This document shows, one piece after another, positions 13,940-27,600 of a stretch of DNA of 64,000 bases. The DNA is taken from assembly GCA_051294375.1 (NCBI GenBank), contig CM119263.1, forward strand, positions 19,408,304 through 19,472,303, read 5' to 3'. The position numbers and the translations under genes were made by a program. Under the pieces are notes generated by a model. The model searched no databases. It had not been told where the DNA came from and was given only the letters and a program-made list of their open reading frames with translations. This DNA comes from Paraspadella gotoi (taxonomy: Eukaryota > Chaetognatha). The number at the start of each line of letters is the position of its first letter. Within the stretch, counting starts at the first letter, position 1.

Positions 13940-16900
13940 CTTTCTTTCTCTAATTTTTTCTAGCCTCATTTTCTTTATCCTCAACTTTCCTCGTTTCCCT
14001 GTTTCTCTCTTTCTTATTATCTTTAAGAAGCAATCCTCGTGCTTACGTCAGAATTTCGTCACGCACAAAAAAAGACGATCTGATAACTTAGAAGTACTCG
14101 GCCCCCGCATCTGTCGCCGTCGTCGCTCACTTCCGGCCGTTTCCCGCTGATCTATCCAAAACCTCGCCTTTGTCGTCGTCGTTGTCGTCGTCGTTGTCAT
14201 CGCCGACGTTCTTGAAGACTTTCGAATAAAGGAAATAAAAGCAGCAAACCCAGCTATACGATTCACCGTACCGTCATCTTATGGTGATATTTCTTCCAAG
14301 CTTCTCTGATGAAGGGGACGCGTCTTTCGATGATTCTCCGCAGGACGTCAATGGAATCAAACTCTTTATAATCATCATTGATTTGAGCTACCTTTGCCAT
14401 CCATTGGAGATCCCAACAAAATTCGCGCAGACCATCGTGGTCAGAGGATTTGATCTCCCCTTCTTCAGAAGCTCTTCCAATTTATCCAAAGCTGTACATT
14501 TCTTGTAGCCCCTGATGTTCACGCAATCTTGTCTTCGCAAGCTCCAGAGCTTCTTCACCATTAGCATGCATCTTAAATTCTTGTATCGCCATATTGGCCG
14601 CTCCCTTGGTCCACTCCAACAACTCAAAAAACTTATCATGCCCAGTCATGCCTGGAACACTCTCAACGTGTAAAGCAAATTCCCTCAGGAAAGGTTCACA
14701 ACCTGCTGGTGTGCCTGCCCATTTTTCTGCCTGAGATGGACGCTTACGCTGCAGAGTGCTGCCACCAACCATATGCAGCAGGGCATATTCCTGGGAACTG
14801 AAATGTTGAGGGACCGGAGGAAGGGCTGCACCAATTGCAGGTGCTGCCGCGGCTGAAACCAAAGGAAGAGGATTAATAGGAGGAACCCAAACCCCTGCCA
14901 AAGGATTCAGAGCAATAGCACCTGGTGAAGGATCTTTGAAATCGATGTTCCTTTAATGAATTCTTCTCTACTGCTGTTGCAGCAGCAGCATCACCTCCAT
15001 TGGAAGCATCAATCACGGAGGAGTGCTTCGACGTCCAGTCTGCAACCATATCCTGTGTAGGCTGAGGAGGATCTGCAAGGAGAGGTAATTCTTGTTCATT
15101 ATCTATGGCTTCAACTGCATCAATTCTTGCCTGCAGGTCAACTTGAATCTTTTTACCTTCTAATTCTTTCATCTTAAGATCTCTTTCAAACTTTAGTTTT
15201 TCTAAAGCAGCATTCTGTTCAAAATCTTGTTTCAATAAGTCAACCATTTCTTGGTCAATCGCCTGTGTAGCCTTAATTGCTGCTAACTCAGCTTTCATAG
15301 ATTTAGCAGACCTGCTACTTTTACCAGACCCATGCGAATCTTTTCCAGAACCAGATCTGACTGACCTCCCTTCCCTCTTTGTCCCTGATCTCCTGCTAAT
15401 GTGGTTGGAATTCTCGCGAGCAGCATCACTAGGGCAACTTGAAGCCCGGCCAGTTCCTGAGGCAGCCCCTCTAGAGCCACCACAAGAACCAGCCTGGCTG
15501 AGCTCACCCACAGCTCTGCCACTCGGCGGTAACCCCAGTGCAGATGCACCCTCCACCTCAGACTGAGAAGGCCCTTTTGAATCATCATCATGACCAGTGA
15601 CAATCACCTTGGGCCTTACATCAACCTGAGTGGCAGGAACACCAAGCACTCCACCAGCTGTATCAAAAAAAAAAAGATCTGGAGGAGGACCATAACTTGG
15701 GCTTTTTGGAAACCCTCTTTGCTGTGCCAAGCTATCCCAAGCAAGAAGAGTAGCTCGTGCTTGATTAACTTCATCTCTATTAGCCTTAGCTCTTTTAGAA
15801 TCCCATGTCGTCACGCTCGTCCCCTCCAACACCATCAGGGCGGCATTGACTCGCATCGAGGGTGTAATCCGAATCTTCCCTTCCGCGACCTGCTTCAGCT
15901 CCGCGACCAACTCCAGGTGCGCCGCCCGAAGCTCATCATCGGTTGATTGTTACGGGGCGACCGGCGAAGGCCTGAGCGAGCGAAGCCATCTCGTATCTAT
16001 AGGAAAAGGGAAAAACCGAAAATTAAAAGGGGAAAAGATTAAATAAATATTGTCAAAATCGTATATAAAGGGCGAGCGTCGTCGTCAAAAAACGCGATGC
16101 TCAAGCCGTCATAATCTTTGGCTGAAGGTGTGAGAGACGGAGAAATTCTCGACGATCTTCTCCACCATCAGCGTCGTAAATAAAGACCGGATCTTTTGTC
16201 TCCAGTGTCGCAAATCTCCGCGCGTCGTAATTTTCGCCGAGAGAGAAAAGGGAGAGAAATTAGTTTTTTCACCAGCGTCACGTTTTGGCGAATAAATTCG
16301 CGTCATAAAAAGGCCGGGAATCAAAGCAAAAATTTCAATCGAATTTCAAATTCTCACCTTTTTCAAAACCTCTCACCTCGGCGAAGACGCGACGACGTTT
16401 CAGCTCCGTTTTCAATGTTTGATCTTGTATCTAAAATAACCTAAATTGCTCGGCCAGGAATTCGAATGTTAGTGAGGTTAAAACGTATATTAATATCAAA
16501 TAAAAGGCACGAAATCAACGTATTAAAAACAAGGTAAAAACAAGTTAAAAACAGATTAAAAACAGGTTAAAAACAAGTTAAAAATTCGTGCGTCGCAAGT
16601 AAAATAATAACCTCTACTGGGTTTGAAAACGGTTGGCCGTCTATATTACAAGATCATATGCGACTCAATAAGGCTACGACCAACGCGTTTCCTCAATGAC
16701 TGCGCGCGGAAACCGCGGTAAAAAAGGTAGAATTCTCTTCTCCCAACTCTCGACGGTGATTGGTCCAGGCCCGCCAATCCAGGACCGCAGGGAAGAAGCT
16801 TGCATTTTGCGATCCAAAACGCGAAGGGGAACCGCGCGGCCCAACACAGATACAATATTATATATTATATATTTAAAAATTTATTTTTCTAGCATTTGGA

Positions 16901-18628
16901 CTCACAAGCAACACTGTGCGACGATTTTTATTTTTAATAAGTTTTTATTGGACTTTTTTTAAATTTTGCATTATATTGAGAAAACGATTTTGAATTAAGC
17001 CCGCGCTCTACCTGATTTGAATAGTAAAATCAATACAGTTTCTGTCAATTGTGATCAAAAATTGAAAAAAATGAAGGCTTGACTATGCAGTTTTCACCTA
17101 AAAAACCAGTTCATTTGATTGCTTTATCAAGCAATTAAGATTGCAAGAATTTTAATTTTGCTTTTTTTCATCATGTAGAGAAGACAATAAGGTTTCGGAA
17201 ACTGGACTAATATGTATGATTTGGTCTTTTTTACTCAAGAGCAGGAGGTTTTCTTGGAATAGGGAAAAAACGCCCTGACCAGTCAATTTAAATACCATTT
17301 TTGGGCATGATAAAATGGGAATTTCGATCGCGCTCTACCTCCATTGGCTTCCCAAGACGCCAAGCTTTCGAAATCTGCCCATATTGACATAATTTGTTTG
17401 GCCTTGACTATGCAGTTTTGAATAGAAGTGAAATATAAAGGAATCTTGATCGGAGCTTCGATTCGAACGATGCTCATCTCTATATTAATAAACATTTGAA
17501 AAACGCGCAATANNNNNNNNNNNNNNNNNNNNNNNNNTTGATGTTCGAGGTTGTCGGCGTCGACGAGGCGATTGTATGGAGGACTTGCTGGCCTTGCTGG
17601 ATTTCTCCAAGATCCCAGAAATCTAGCGTGATTTGCTTTTTTTTTTTCCATCGCACGTTCGGTCTTTCCCTCTCTTTCCGTCCGGACGGAAACAGGAAAG
17701 GCTTGCGCTTCGGTATTCGTGACTGACCATCGGGCAATGAGACGCAAGGAATTCAAATGAGTTGACCCCGGAGCGATCTCTCCGTATAGAAAGACAGGGA
17801 GGCCCTGAGAGGCGCTGAGAGGCATCGTTCCTTTTAAGACTAAGATTTTTAACGAAGAGACGACGACGACGACTACTGTGAGACAAGCATACCAATACTT
17901 ATATCATACTTATATCATAAGGGTAAAAAAATATACTATGAAATTTAGTTCAATAGGGGCGGGGTTCAAAACTTTAGTCTTGAAGTTTACTTTCAGGTAA
18001 AAAAAGATTTTTTTTTTAAAATCAAAATTACATCAAAATTAACTTTTTGATGGATTCTGATATTAATTGGGGATGAGCATCGTTTCTAAACAACTCATTG
18101 TTTTATATCAAATTTGGTAGCGTTCGATAGACAATTGCAAACATTATCTACATGCATAATTTCATCATAATCCGATAATCCGTTCAAAAGTAATCGCCAA
18201 AAAGCAATCGCAAAAATCGCTCTTCAAACCGATCAACTTTCCTTTAAAATCGAGCTCGTTTTGATCCAACAAAGATTAGTACTATGCGTAGTACTAAGCT
18301 TTAGAACCGGCGCACAGTGAGACCCTGGGCCTGAATTTTTCAGAAAAATCCCGTTCAGTTAAAAATAATTTTTTATTATATATTAATTATAAAAATATTT
18401 TTTTTAAAATTTATTTGAATATTAAAATAATTAAAACATAATTTTTTATAATTTTAAATAAATAAAATAAAATTATTTTATAATAAAATATATATTATTA
18501 TCAGATTATATAATAATAATAAAATAATAATAATAATAAAATAATAATAATAAAAATGATAATTATAATTAAAAAAATTAAAATTAAAAAATAAAATATT
18601 TATATTTATTTATTATTATTATTTATTA

Positions 18629-18682
<54 letters not shown>

Positions 18683-21600
18683 AATAAAAAAAATATTTTT
18701 TTTTTATTTATTATATTTAATATGATTATTATATTTTATTAAAATTAAAATTTTATTTTAATTTTATATTTTATAATCATACCATAATAAAAAAAACTTG
18801 CAGTTTAGAAAAATTATTTAATTTTATTGTAAATATATTTTTTTATACATATATACTTTTTAATATATAGTACTACCTTTCTCAGATTGAATAAAAAAAT
18901 TTATTTTTAACATTATAATTATATTTATATAAATATTTTTATATATTATTTTTATATATATGTTTGATCTTGTATCTAAAATAACCTAAATTGCTCGGCC
19001 AGGAATTCGAATGTTAGTGAGGTTAAAACGTATATTAATATCAAATAAAAGGCACCGAAATCAACGTATTAAAAACAAGGTAAAAACAAGTTAAAAACAG
19101 ATTAAAACAGGTTAAAAACAAGTTAAAATTCGTGCGTCGCAAGTAAAATAATAACCTCTTACTGGGTTGAAACGGTTGGCCGTCTATATTACAAGATCAT
19201 TATGCGACTCAATAAGGCTACGACCAACGCGTTTCTCAATGACTGCGCGCGGAAACCGCGGGTAAAAAGGTAGAATTCTCTTCTCCCAACTCTCGACGGT
19301 GATTGGTCCAGGCCCGCCAATCCAGGACCGCAGGGAAGAAGCTTGCATTTTGCGATCCAAAAGCGCAAGGGGAACCGACGCGGCCCAACACAGATACACC
19401 CCCCTCCCGCAAGCACGCCTTGCGGAGCGCCTGGCTGAAGTCCACGTGACTGCGTCTTCACCTGACCTGAAAATGGATAAGGCGGCCCAACCTTACCGTC
19501 TCCGAGACCCATCCTGTTGCCGATCCAGCAACTGGACAGGGGGAGAGAAGGAGAGCAAAGGTGGATCCAGGAAGGCTTCAAAAGAGATCAATTAAGGGAA
19601 GGAACAATTCCCCCTCCATCACAGAAACCCACTGGTCCCAGAAATCGATCTCTCTCAAATCCGACACCAGATCCAATCTAGAATAAAATCAAAATAAAAA
19701 GCGACGAATCCTCGACGCTAAACCAATCCATAAGCAAAAATCATATTCAAAATCATATGCCAGTCTAAAATACCGATCTAAATCAAATTAATAAATCAAA
19801 TCAAGCAGCAAAACGAAATGCCGTCAAATGCACACAAGCACTATCATAGCATGCCAGAGCATCTAGAGTAATCATCTACCCGCCGTCGACAACTCCGTAG
19901 TTGCCGGGGCTGATCGAGCAGATCACGATCAAGGGAGGCGGAGGTTGCTTCCTTGGTCTGTCCACGGCGTCGTGGAGTGGGAGGCACAGCCTCAACTGCC
20001 GTCATGGATGGGGCTTCCCCCTCCATCTGCTGACCGCTAGGAGCATCATCTGAGGATGCATCAATAATGGCTGGTTCCATATTCATGTCATCAAGACAGG
20101 CTGCTAAGCCTTTGGCATTTTCGCTCGCCACTGCGTCATCACCATCAGCTTCAAGAAGCACCAATCCCTTACGATCACGGTGAAGGCGCTTGCCTAAAGC
20201 GGTACGAACAGTCACTCTCCGGACAATTCCGTCAACAGGCATCGTCTCTTCGACTATCGCCATATTCCAGGCGTCGTCAAAGGCTTCACGATCGCGAAGC
20301 AACTTAGCATGAGCTTTCTCGGCTCTCTTAATAGCCATGGCACGATGGTCAACCTTAGAAAGGTTCATCCGCAGCAGCTTTACGGCCACCTTTCCATGGG
20401 AGAGCAACCCAAAAATGCCCATCAACCAATTCAATTGATTCCCTGAAGACTTCTTCAGCCTCCAAATCATCTCTAGAATCGACCATCCTTCTCATGAGGC
20501 AGGTCACCAAAATCCACCTGAAGCAACGATCAAGCCGTCGAGACAGCTCTTCATTGTCCAGGGTGATAATGGCTGACAAAACTGAGCCGGGAGAGTTAGA
20601 GAGCTCGACCCGGTAACAGTCCAGCCCCAGAAGGTCTTCACTGCTGTCAGGCCAGACTTGCCTCCATGCCTGACACAAGGTAAGGCTGCCGATACAGCTG
20701 CCGCCTTAGTGTCAGTGCAAGGGGAAGTCATACCTTCATCACATATCGCGCTGGATTTCAGAACATCCTCAACAGCAGAAGAGCTGGAGGAGTTCATACT
20801 CTCTTCCAAATCGTTAGGGTTTTGAATTTCTACTCTAGCGCCAGTAGCGCGAGCAGAAGCCATATTGTCGTTGTCAGGGTAAAGTTGTCCATAGTATGTG
20901 TGCCAAAAATCGGCACCCAAGATCACATCAATCTCATTCCTGTCCAACTCATGAAGGACCACTCCATGAAGATGCGGAAACTTAGTTAATCTTTATTCTT
21001 AGGAATGTGAACTCCATGGCCTGCTGGTATATCAGCAACGACTACAGAATCCAATCCTCACTGTATAAGCCATCAATTGATTCTAAAGTGAAATCAACCT
21101 GATCTCTTTCTCCACGTTTGGTGGAGTCCAGAGTCGCCACTTGCATCTCCACAGATGTAGTCTTCAAATGCAGCTCCTCCACCAACCTTCTCGAACATAA
21201 GTACGGTTACTGCCAGAATCAACAATGCGTAAACTTCAGTTACCTTGTCAGGACCCTTGACACGAACCGCTACAATCGGAACGATAAGCTGGAGATGAAG
21301 CAACCTGTGCGGTCGCACAGGTTGCTTCATCTCAAGTTGAGCATCAAATGAAGGAGCGTGTGATGTAGATCTGATTCGCACTTGCTACACGTCTCTTTGA
21401 CCCGGCAATCTTGTGCATGTGTCCTCGCCGCAGACATGATAGCAGCTGCCAGTGCTCCGAATCTGGAAACTCGTTCAGACACAGATTTTGATTTGAACAA
21501 AGAACAATCAATAATATTATGTTCATTCTTACATACTTGACAATACGGAATCTTCTTTGCCACAGCAGTGGAATCAGTCATCGCAGGTGGCATTGCTGAT

Positions 21601-24600
21601 GCCTTTTGAATCTTTCTCCAACTGTTTCCCTGACTGCTGCTGCTGGGTCCCAGGCTTCTTAAATCCCTTAGCCACTTTAGAAGCAGTTTCTGAAAACTGT
21701 TTGGCCTTGGAATCAGCAGTTGCCTGTACAATGTTGACTTAGGTCAGCAGCAGCCTTGGCCTTGGATGGGCTGCTGGATCTTGCTGCACCTTTTGACGCA
21801 AAAGGAGATTCCATCTCCAAACTCTGTCATGAATAAAGGAAATAAAAGCAGCAAACCCAGCTATACGATTCAAGTACCGTCATCTTATGGTGATATATTC
21901 TTCCAAGCTTCTCTGATGAAGGGGACGCGTCTTTCGATGATTCTCCGCAGGACGTCAATGGAATCAAACTCTTTATAATCATCATTGATTTGAGCTACCT
22001 TTGCCATCCATTGGAGATCCCAACAAAATTCGCGCAGACCACGTGGTCAGAGGATTTGATCTCCCCCTTCTTCAGAAACTCTTCCAATTTATCCAAAGCT
22101 GTACATTTCTTGTAGCCTGATGTTCACGCAATCTTGTCTTCGCAAGCTCCAGAGCTTCTTCACCATTAGCATGCATCTTAAATTCTTGTATCGCCATATT
22201 GGCCGTCCCCTTGGTCCACTCCAACAACTCAAAAAACTTATCATGCCCAGTCATGCCTGGAACACTCTCAACGTGTAAAGCAAATTCCCTCAGGAAAGGT
22301 TCACAACCTGCTGGTGTGCCTGCCCATTTTTCTGCCTGAGATGGACGCTTACGCTGCAGAGTGCTGCCACCAACCATATGCAGCAGATATTCCTGGGAAC
22401 TGAAATGTTGAGGGACCGAGGAAGGGCTGCACCAATTGCAGGTGCTGCCGCGGCTGAAACAAAGGAGAGGATTAATAGGAGGAACCCAAACCCCTGCCAA
22501 AGGATTCAAGCAATAGCACCTGGTGAAGGATCTTTGAAATCGATGTTCTCCTTTAATGAATTCTTCTCTACTGCTGTTGCAGCAGCAGCATCACCTCCAT
22601 TGGAAGCATCAATCACGGAGGAGTGCTTCGACGTCCAGTCTGCAACCATATCCTGTGTAGGCTGAGGAGGGATCTGCAAGGAGAGGTAATTCTTGTTCAT
22701 TATCTATGGCTTCAACTGCATCAATTCTTGCCTGCAGGTCAACTTGAATCTTTTTACCTTCTAATTCTTTCATCTTAAGATCTCTTTCAAACTTTAGTTT
22801 TTCTAAGCAGCATTCTGTTCAAAATCTTGTTTCAATAAGTGCAACCATTTCTTGGTCAATCGCCTGTGTAGCCTTAATTGCTGCTAACTCAGCTTTCATA
22901 GATTTAGCAGACCTGCTACTTTTACCAGACCCATGCGAATCTTTTCCAGAACCAGATCTGACTGACCTCCCTTCCCTCTTTGTCCCTGATCTCCTGCTAA
23001 TGTGGTTGGAATTCTCGCGAGCAGCATCACTAGGGCAACTTGAAGCCCGGCCAGTTCCTGAGGCAGCCCCTCTAGAGCCACCACAAGAACCAGCCTGGCT
23101 GAGCTCACCACAGCTCTGCCACTCGGCGGTAACCCCAGTGCAGATGCACCCTCCACCTCAGACTGAGAGAGCCCTTTTGAATCATCATCATGACCAGTGA
23201 CAATCACCTTGGGCCTTACATCAACCTGAGTGGCAGGAACACCAAGCACTCCACCAGCTGTATCAAAAAAAAAAAGATCTGGGAGGAGACCATAACTTGG
23301 GCTTTTTGGAAACCCTCTTTGCTGTGCCAGCTATCCAAGCAAGAAGAGTAGCTCGTGCTTGATTAACTTCATCTCTATTAGCCTTAGCTCTTTTAGAATC
23401 CCATGTCGTCACGCTCGTCCCCTCCAACACCATCAGGGCGGCATTGACTCGCATCGAGGGTTGTAATCCGAATCTTCCCTTCCGCGACCTGCTTCAGCTC
23501 CGCGACCAACTCCAGGTGCGCCGCCCGAAGCTCATCATCGGGTTGATTGTTACGGGGCGACCGGCGAAGGCCTGAGCGAGCGAAGCCATCTCGTATCTAT
23601 AGGAAAAGGGAAAAACCGAAAATTAAAGGGGAAAAGATTAAATAAATATTGTCAAAATCGTATATTAAAGGGCGAGCGTCGTCGTCAAAAAACGCGATAG
23701 CTCAAGCCGTCATAATCTTTGGCTGAAGGTGTGAGAGACGGAGAAATTCTCGACGATCTTCTCCACCATCAGCGTCGTAAATAAAGACCGGATCTTTTGT
23801 CTCCAGTGTCGCAAATCTCCGCGCGTCGTAATTTTCGCCGAGAAGAGAAAAGGGAGAAAGAATTAGTTTTTTCACCAGCGTCACGTTTTGGCGAATAAAT
23901 TCGCGTCATAAAAAGGCCGGGAATCAAAGCAAAAATTTCAATCGAATTTCAAATTCTCACCTTTTCAAAACCTCTCACCTCGGCGAAGACGCGACGACGT
24001 TTCAGCTCCGTTTTCAATGTTTGATCTTGTATCTAAAATAACCTAAATTGCTCGGCCAGGAATTCGAATGTTAGTGAGGTTAAAACGTATATTAATATCA
24101 AATAAAAGGCACGAAATCAACGTATTAAAAACAAGGTAAAAACAAGTTAAAAACAGATTAAAAACAGGTTAAAAAACAAGTTTAAAAATTCGTGCGTTGC
24201 AAGTAAAATAATAACCTCTACTGGGTTTGAAAACGGTTGGCCGTCTATATTACAAGATCATATGCGACTCAATAAGGCTACGACCAACGCGTTTCCTCAA
24301 TGAGCTGCGGCGGAAACCGCGGTAAAAAAAGGTAGAATTCTCTTCTCCCAACTCTCGACGGTGATTGGTCCAGGCCCGCCAATCCAGGACCGCAGGGAAG
24401 AAGCTTGCATTTTGCGATCCAAAACGCGAAGGGGAACCGCGCGGCCCAACACAGATACAATATATATATATTATATATTTAAAAATTTATTTTTCTAGCA
24501 TTTGGACTCACAAGCAACACTGTGCGACGATTTTTTTTTTAATAAGTTTTTATTGGACTTTTTTTAAATTTTGCATTATATTGAGAAAACGATTTTGAAT

Positions 24601-27600
24601 TAAGCCCGCGCTCTACCTGATTTGAATAGTAAAATCAATACAGTTTCTGTCAATTGTGATCAAAAATTGAAAAAAATGAAGGCTTGACTATGCAGTTTTC
24701 ACCTAAAAAACCAGTTCATTTGATTGCTTTATTAAGCAATTAAGATTGCAAGAATTTTAATTTTGCTTTTTTTCATCATGTAGAGAAGACAATAAGGTTT
24801 CGGAAACTGGACTAATATGTATGATTTGGTCTTTTTTACTCAAGAGCAGGAGGTTTTTTCTTGGAATAGGGAAAAACGCCTGACCAGTCAATTTAAATAC
24901 CATTTTTGGCAGATAAAAATGGGAATTTCGATCGCGCTCTACCTCCATTGGCTTCCCAAGACGCCAAGCTTTCGAAATCTGCCCATATTGACATAATTTG
25001 TTTTGGCCTTGACTATGCAGTTTTGAATAGAAGTGAAATATAAAGGAATCTTGATCGGAGCTTCGATTCGAACGATGCTCATCGTCCCAGTTAAAATCAA
25101 AATCAGTAAATAAAAGACAATATAAACAAAATCTTAAAAGACAAAAATAGCGAAAACGCCATTGCGAAACGGAGAATGGTAATCGATGCAAGAAACAAAT
25201 AAATCAATACTAGAGCCTAGGTCAATTCTATCCAATACCATTCCCGTTCAATTCTATATAATAGTATCCCATTGCATCTTCATCTTTCCAGGATGGTTTG
25301 GGTCGTGTACGCGATGTTCGTTTCCTTCATCGCTCCTTCCCTTCTGCTCCTCTCTTTCTACGTTCACATTTTTCTCAAAATTTGCCAAAAGACGTTGAAT
25401 AAATCGTTGAAGAAAAAACCGCAGGTGATCGAGCGGAAAGAAGGAGATGGCGAGAAATATTGGAACTTGGGAGGGGAAACACCTTTTTTCAATCTTTTGC
25501 TTTCTTTGTTTTCCTTTCTCTCTCACACAATCTTTTTTTCTGTTTTTGTTTATTCTCTCTATCTCTTTTTCTCTCTTTCTCTCTCTCTCTCACTCTGTCT
25601 CTCTCTCTCTCTCTTTCTAGGTAGTTGCTGAGCCGCTTTCACGTTTTAACCTTCGTTTCTAGTCTAAAAATGGAATCCTCATTCCTTCTCATTTCCCCCC
25701 CCCTCACCCATTTCAGAATCGCAAAGAAAACGACGACAGCGACGTCTCCGAAAACGACGACGCCAGCGCGGAAATGACCACGCCCGAAAAAATGAGTCAA
25801 AAGATGAAAATCTCTTCACAGGTTAGATTCAAGTCGTCTTTTCTCGCCGCCGCCACCGCCATTGTATTATATTTAGCCTTTTGTTTGTTTTTTTTCTCTC
25901 CCGCCAGATGAAGCTGAACGCCAGCGACACGACGACGTTGCGGCGAGCGAGGAACAAAACTCTCGTCATGACGATCGTCATCGTCGGCGTCTTCGTTCTC
26001 CTCGGAATCCCCAACTTTGTCCTGGAAGTTCTCATGTCCTTTCAATTCAAAAAGGTCGTTTCCTCCTATCGGCTATTTAATTTAATAGCCTATTATCTCA
26101 ATCGTTGATAGTCGAGAGAAATTGTCTTCGTTATTTGGGCAGAAGACGGAAAAAAGTTTATTTTCAGTCGGATTTTATCCATGACGTCTGTAATGTTTTG
26201 TATTGGTTTTTTTTTTTCGCTAAAATCCAACAATTATAGTAAAAAGAAAAACAAAATTAACGGACAAAAACGAGGAAGCTAATCGACTTGGCGAATAAAA
26301 TGAACAAAGGAATCAATGAGACGTTGAACTGAGACTTTGAATTCCCTCCGAGTCAACGACCTCGATGAATAAAAACATTGGATGAGACGAAATCCTTAAA
26401 AATAAAAATATGAAAATTTTATTGGATATCTATTGGTTTTAACTTAGGAATTCCTATTTAAGCTTTGATGGAAGACCAAAAAAAAAACAACGCAATGTGG
26501 CAACAGCCCCACGGGTTGCCTGTTATGTCACGCTAGGTAGGGCATCTCACAATCCTTACCTGTTGGGTAAGGCGTAGTGAAAGTTACATACAAAAATTCT
26601 AAATGTTAATTATGAAAACATACCATCAGTAAACATTAATTTGTAAAAAAATTAATGTTCTTCAATTTTCGCAGTAGGCTATATTTATATATAGTACTAT
26701 CCTTATAAAATCGAAAAATTTCAAATAGGCTTTTTTAAATTTTGAGTGCAGATTTGAATTCCTCGTAAAAGTTGATAAAAGAAAATATAAATCATTTTTG
26801 AAAATTCTTTCATTAAGTGGGTCAAAAATTTAAAAAAACTATATTTAATATATTAAAAGTTAATTTTCAGCTTAAAATATAGTTTTTAATAATTTTTGAC
26901 CCACTTAATGAGGGAATTTTTCTAAAAGAGTTATATTTCTTTTTATCAACTTTTATGACAAATCCAAATCTGCAAAAAATCTTAGAAAAAACTGTTTTGA
27001 AATTTTTAACATTTATTGGATTAGTACTAGTATAAATATGGACTACTGCGTAAATTGTAAAATTTATTATAAATTTTTTTATTACATAAATGTTTATTAG
27101 TATAATGTTATTCGTTCCTCACTTTTAGAATTTTAATTAAAGTTAAATATAGAAATTTGACTACGCCTTACTGTTGGGGTTAGGGGCTTCTGGTCGTAAG
27201 GGGCGTCGACTACATGCCAACGCAGCGGGATGTCGTTTGGACAATGGACAGTGTACACTGTGTACACTGTATACTGTGTGTAGTGTGTGTAGTGTGTACA
27301 TTGTACACAGTGTACAGTGTGTCGTGTGTACATACGAGAACGCAGGTTAAGTCAGAGGTGAGGTGGTGTGAATTTACCGACACAAATTTTGAAACAATAT
27401 GACGCGGATGACCGAATAGTACGTACCTTTTAAAGTATCCACTCTCAAACCTCGATGTTTGATTTGAATTCATGAATCTCTGATTTTTGATGGATTACTC
27501 CACTGATTCTTAAAAATCCGCTTTTTTATTTCTTCCTTCCCCGATATTCCTCTCTTGACGGATGTTATCTTCATCGTCGAGAGTCCTCACCTCATTCTTA

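Larger units (their letters stand above)
14225..16854 (-). mobile_element. BEL/Pao LTR retrotransposon, partial copy (5' LTR plus part of gag)
   Basis: Near-identical to 21830-24459. Reading leftwards it has a 439-bp LTR (16854-16416), an untranslated leader and a gag region (15910-14280). It stops at about 14225, where the copies diverge just before a shared GAATAAAGGAAATAAAAGC. The gag frame carries the conserved gag-type helical region (MTGHDKFFELLEWTKG, EALELAKTRLREH) but not the zinc knuckle, which lies beyond the break. Relative to the other copy it carries many single-base indels. The 0.6 kb to the right of the LTR is also shared with the other copy, so this is a segmental or assembly duplication and not an independent insertion. 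Confidence 0.8.
18961..24459 (-). mobile_element. BEL/Pao LTR retrotransposon with both LTRs, RT/RNase H/integrase core deleted
   Basis: On the minus strand: 5' LTR (24459-24018), leader, gag (about 23580-21350) with zinc-knuckle region, protease region (about 20960), remnant pol (20680-19844), a polypurine run GGGAGGGGGG directly before the LTR, and 3' LTR (19398-18961). The possible target duplication ATATA on both sides is uninformative in AT-rich DNA. The protease-RT linker runs straight into the chromodomain-like end of integrase, so about 3 kb of polymerase and integrase is missing. At 5.5 kb it is shorter than a typical full-length member. Many frameshifts make it non-autonomous. It lies in the 12-kb GPCR intron, antisense to that gene. 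Confidence 0.82.

Noticed and set aside
15590-15946. Plus-strand frame across the gag region
   Set aside because: Shadow of the minus-strand gag; the zinc knuckle and gag motifs fix the coding strand.
27241-27332. TGTACACTG-type repeats considered as a CRISPR-like or regulatory array
   Set aside because: Units are short, imperfect and contiguous without spacers. This is a eukaryotic minisatellite inside a dispersed repeat.
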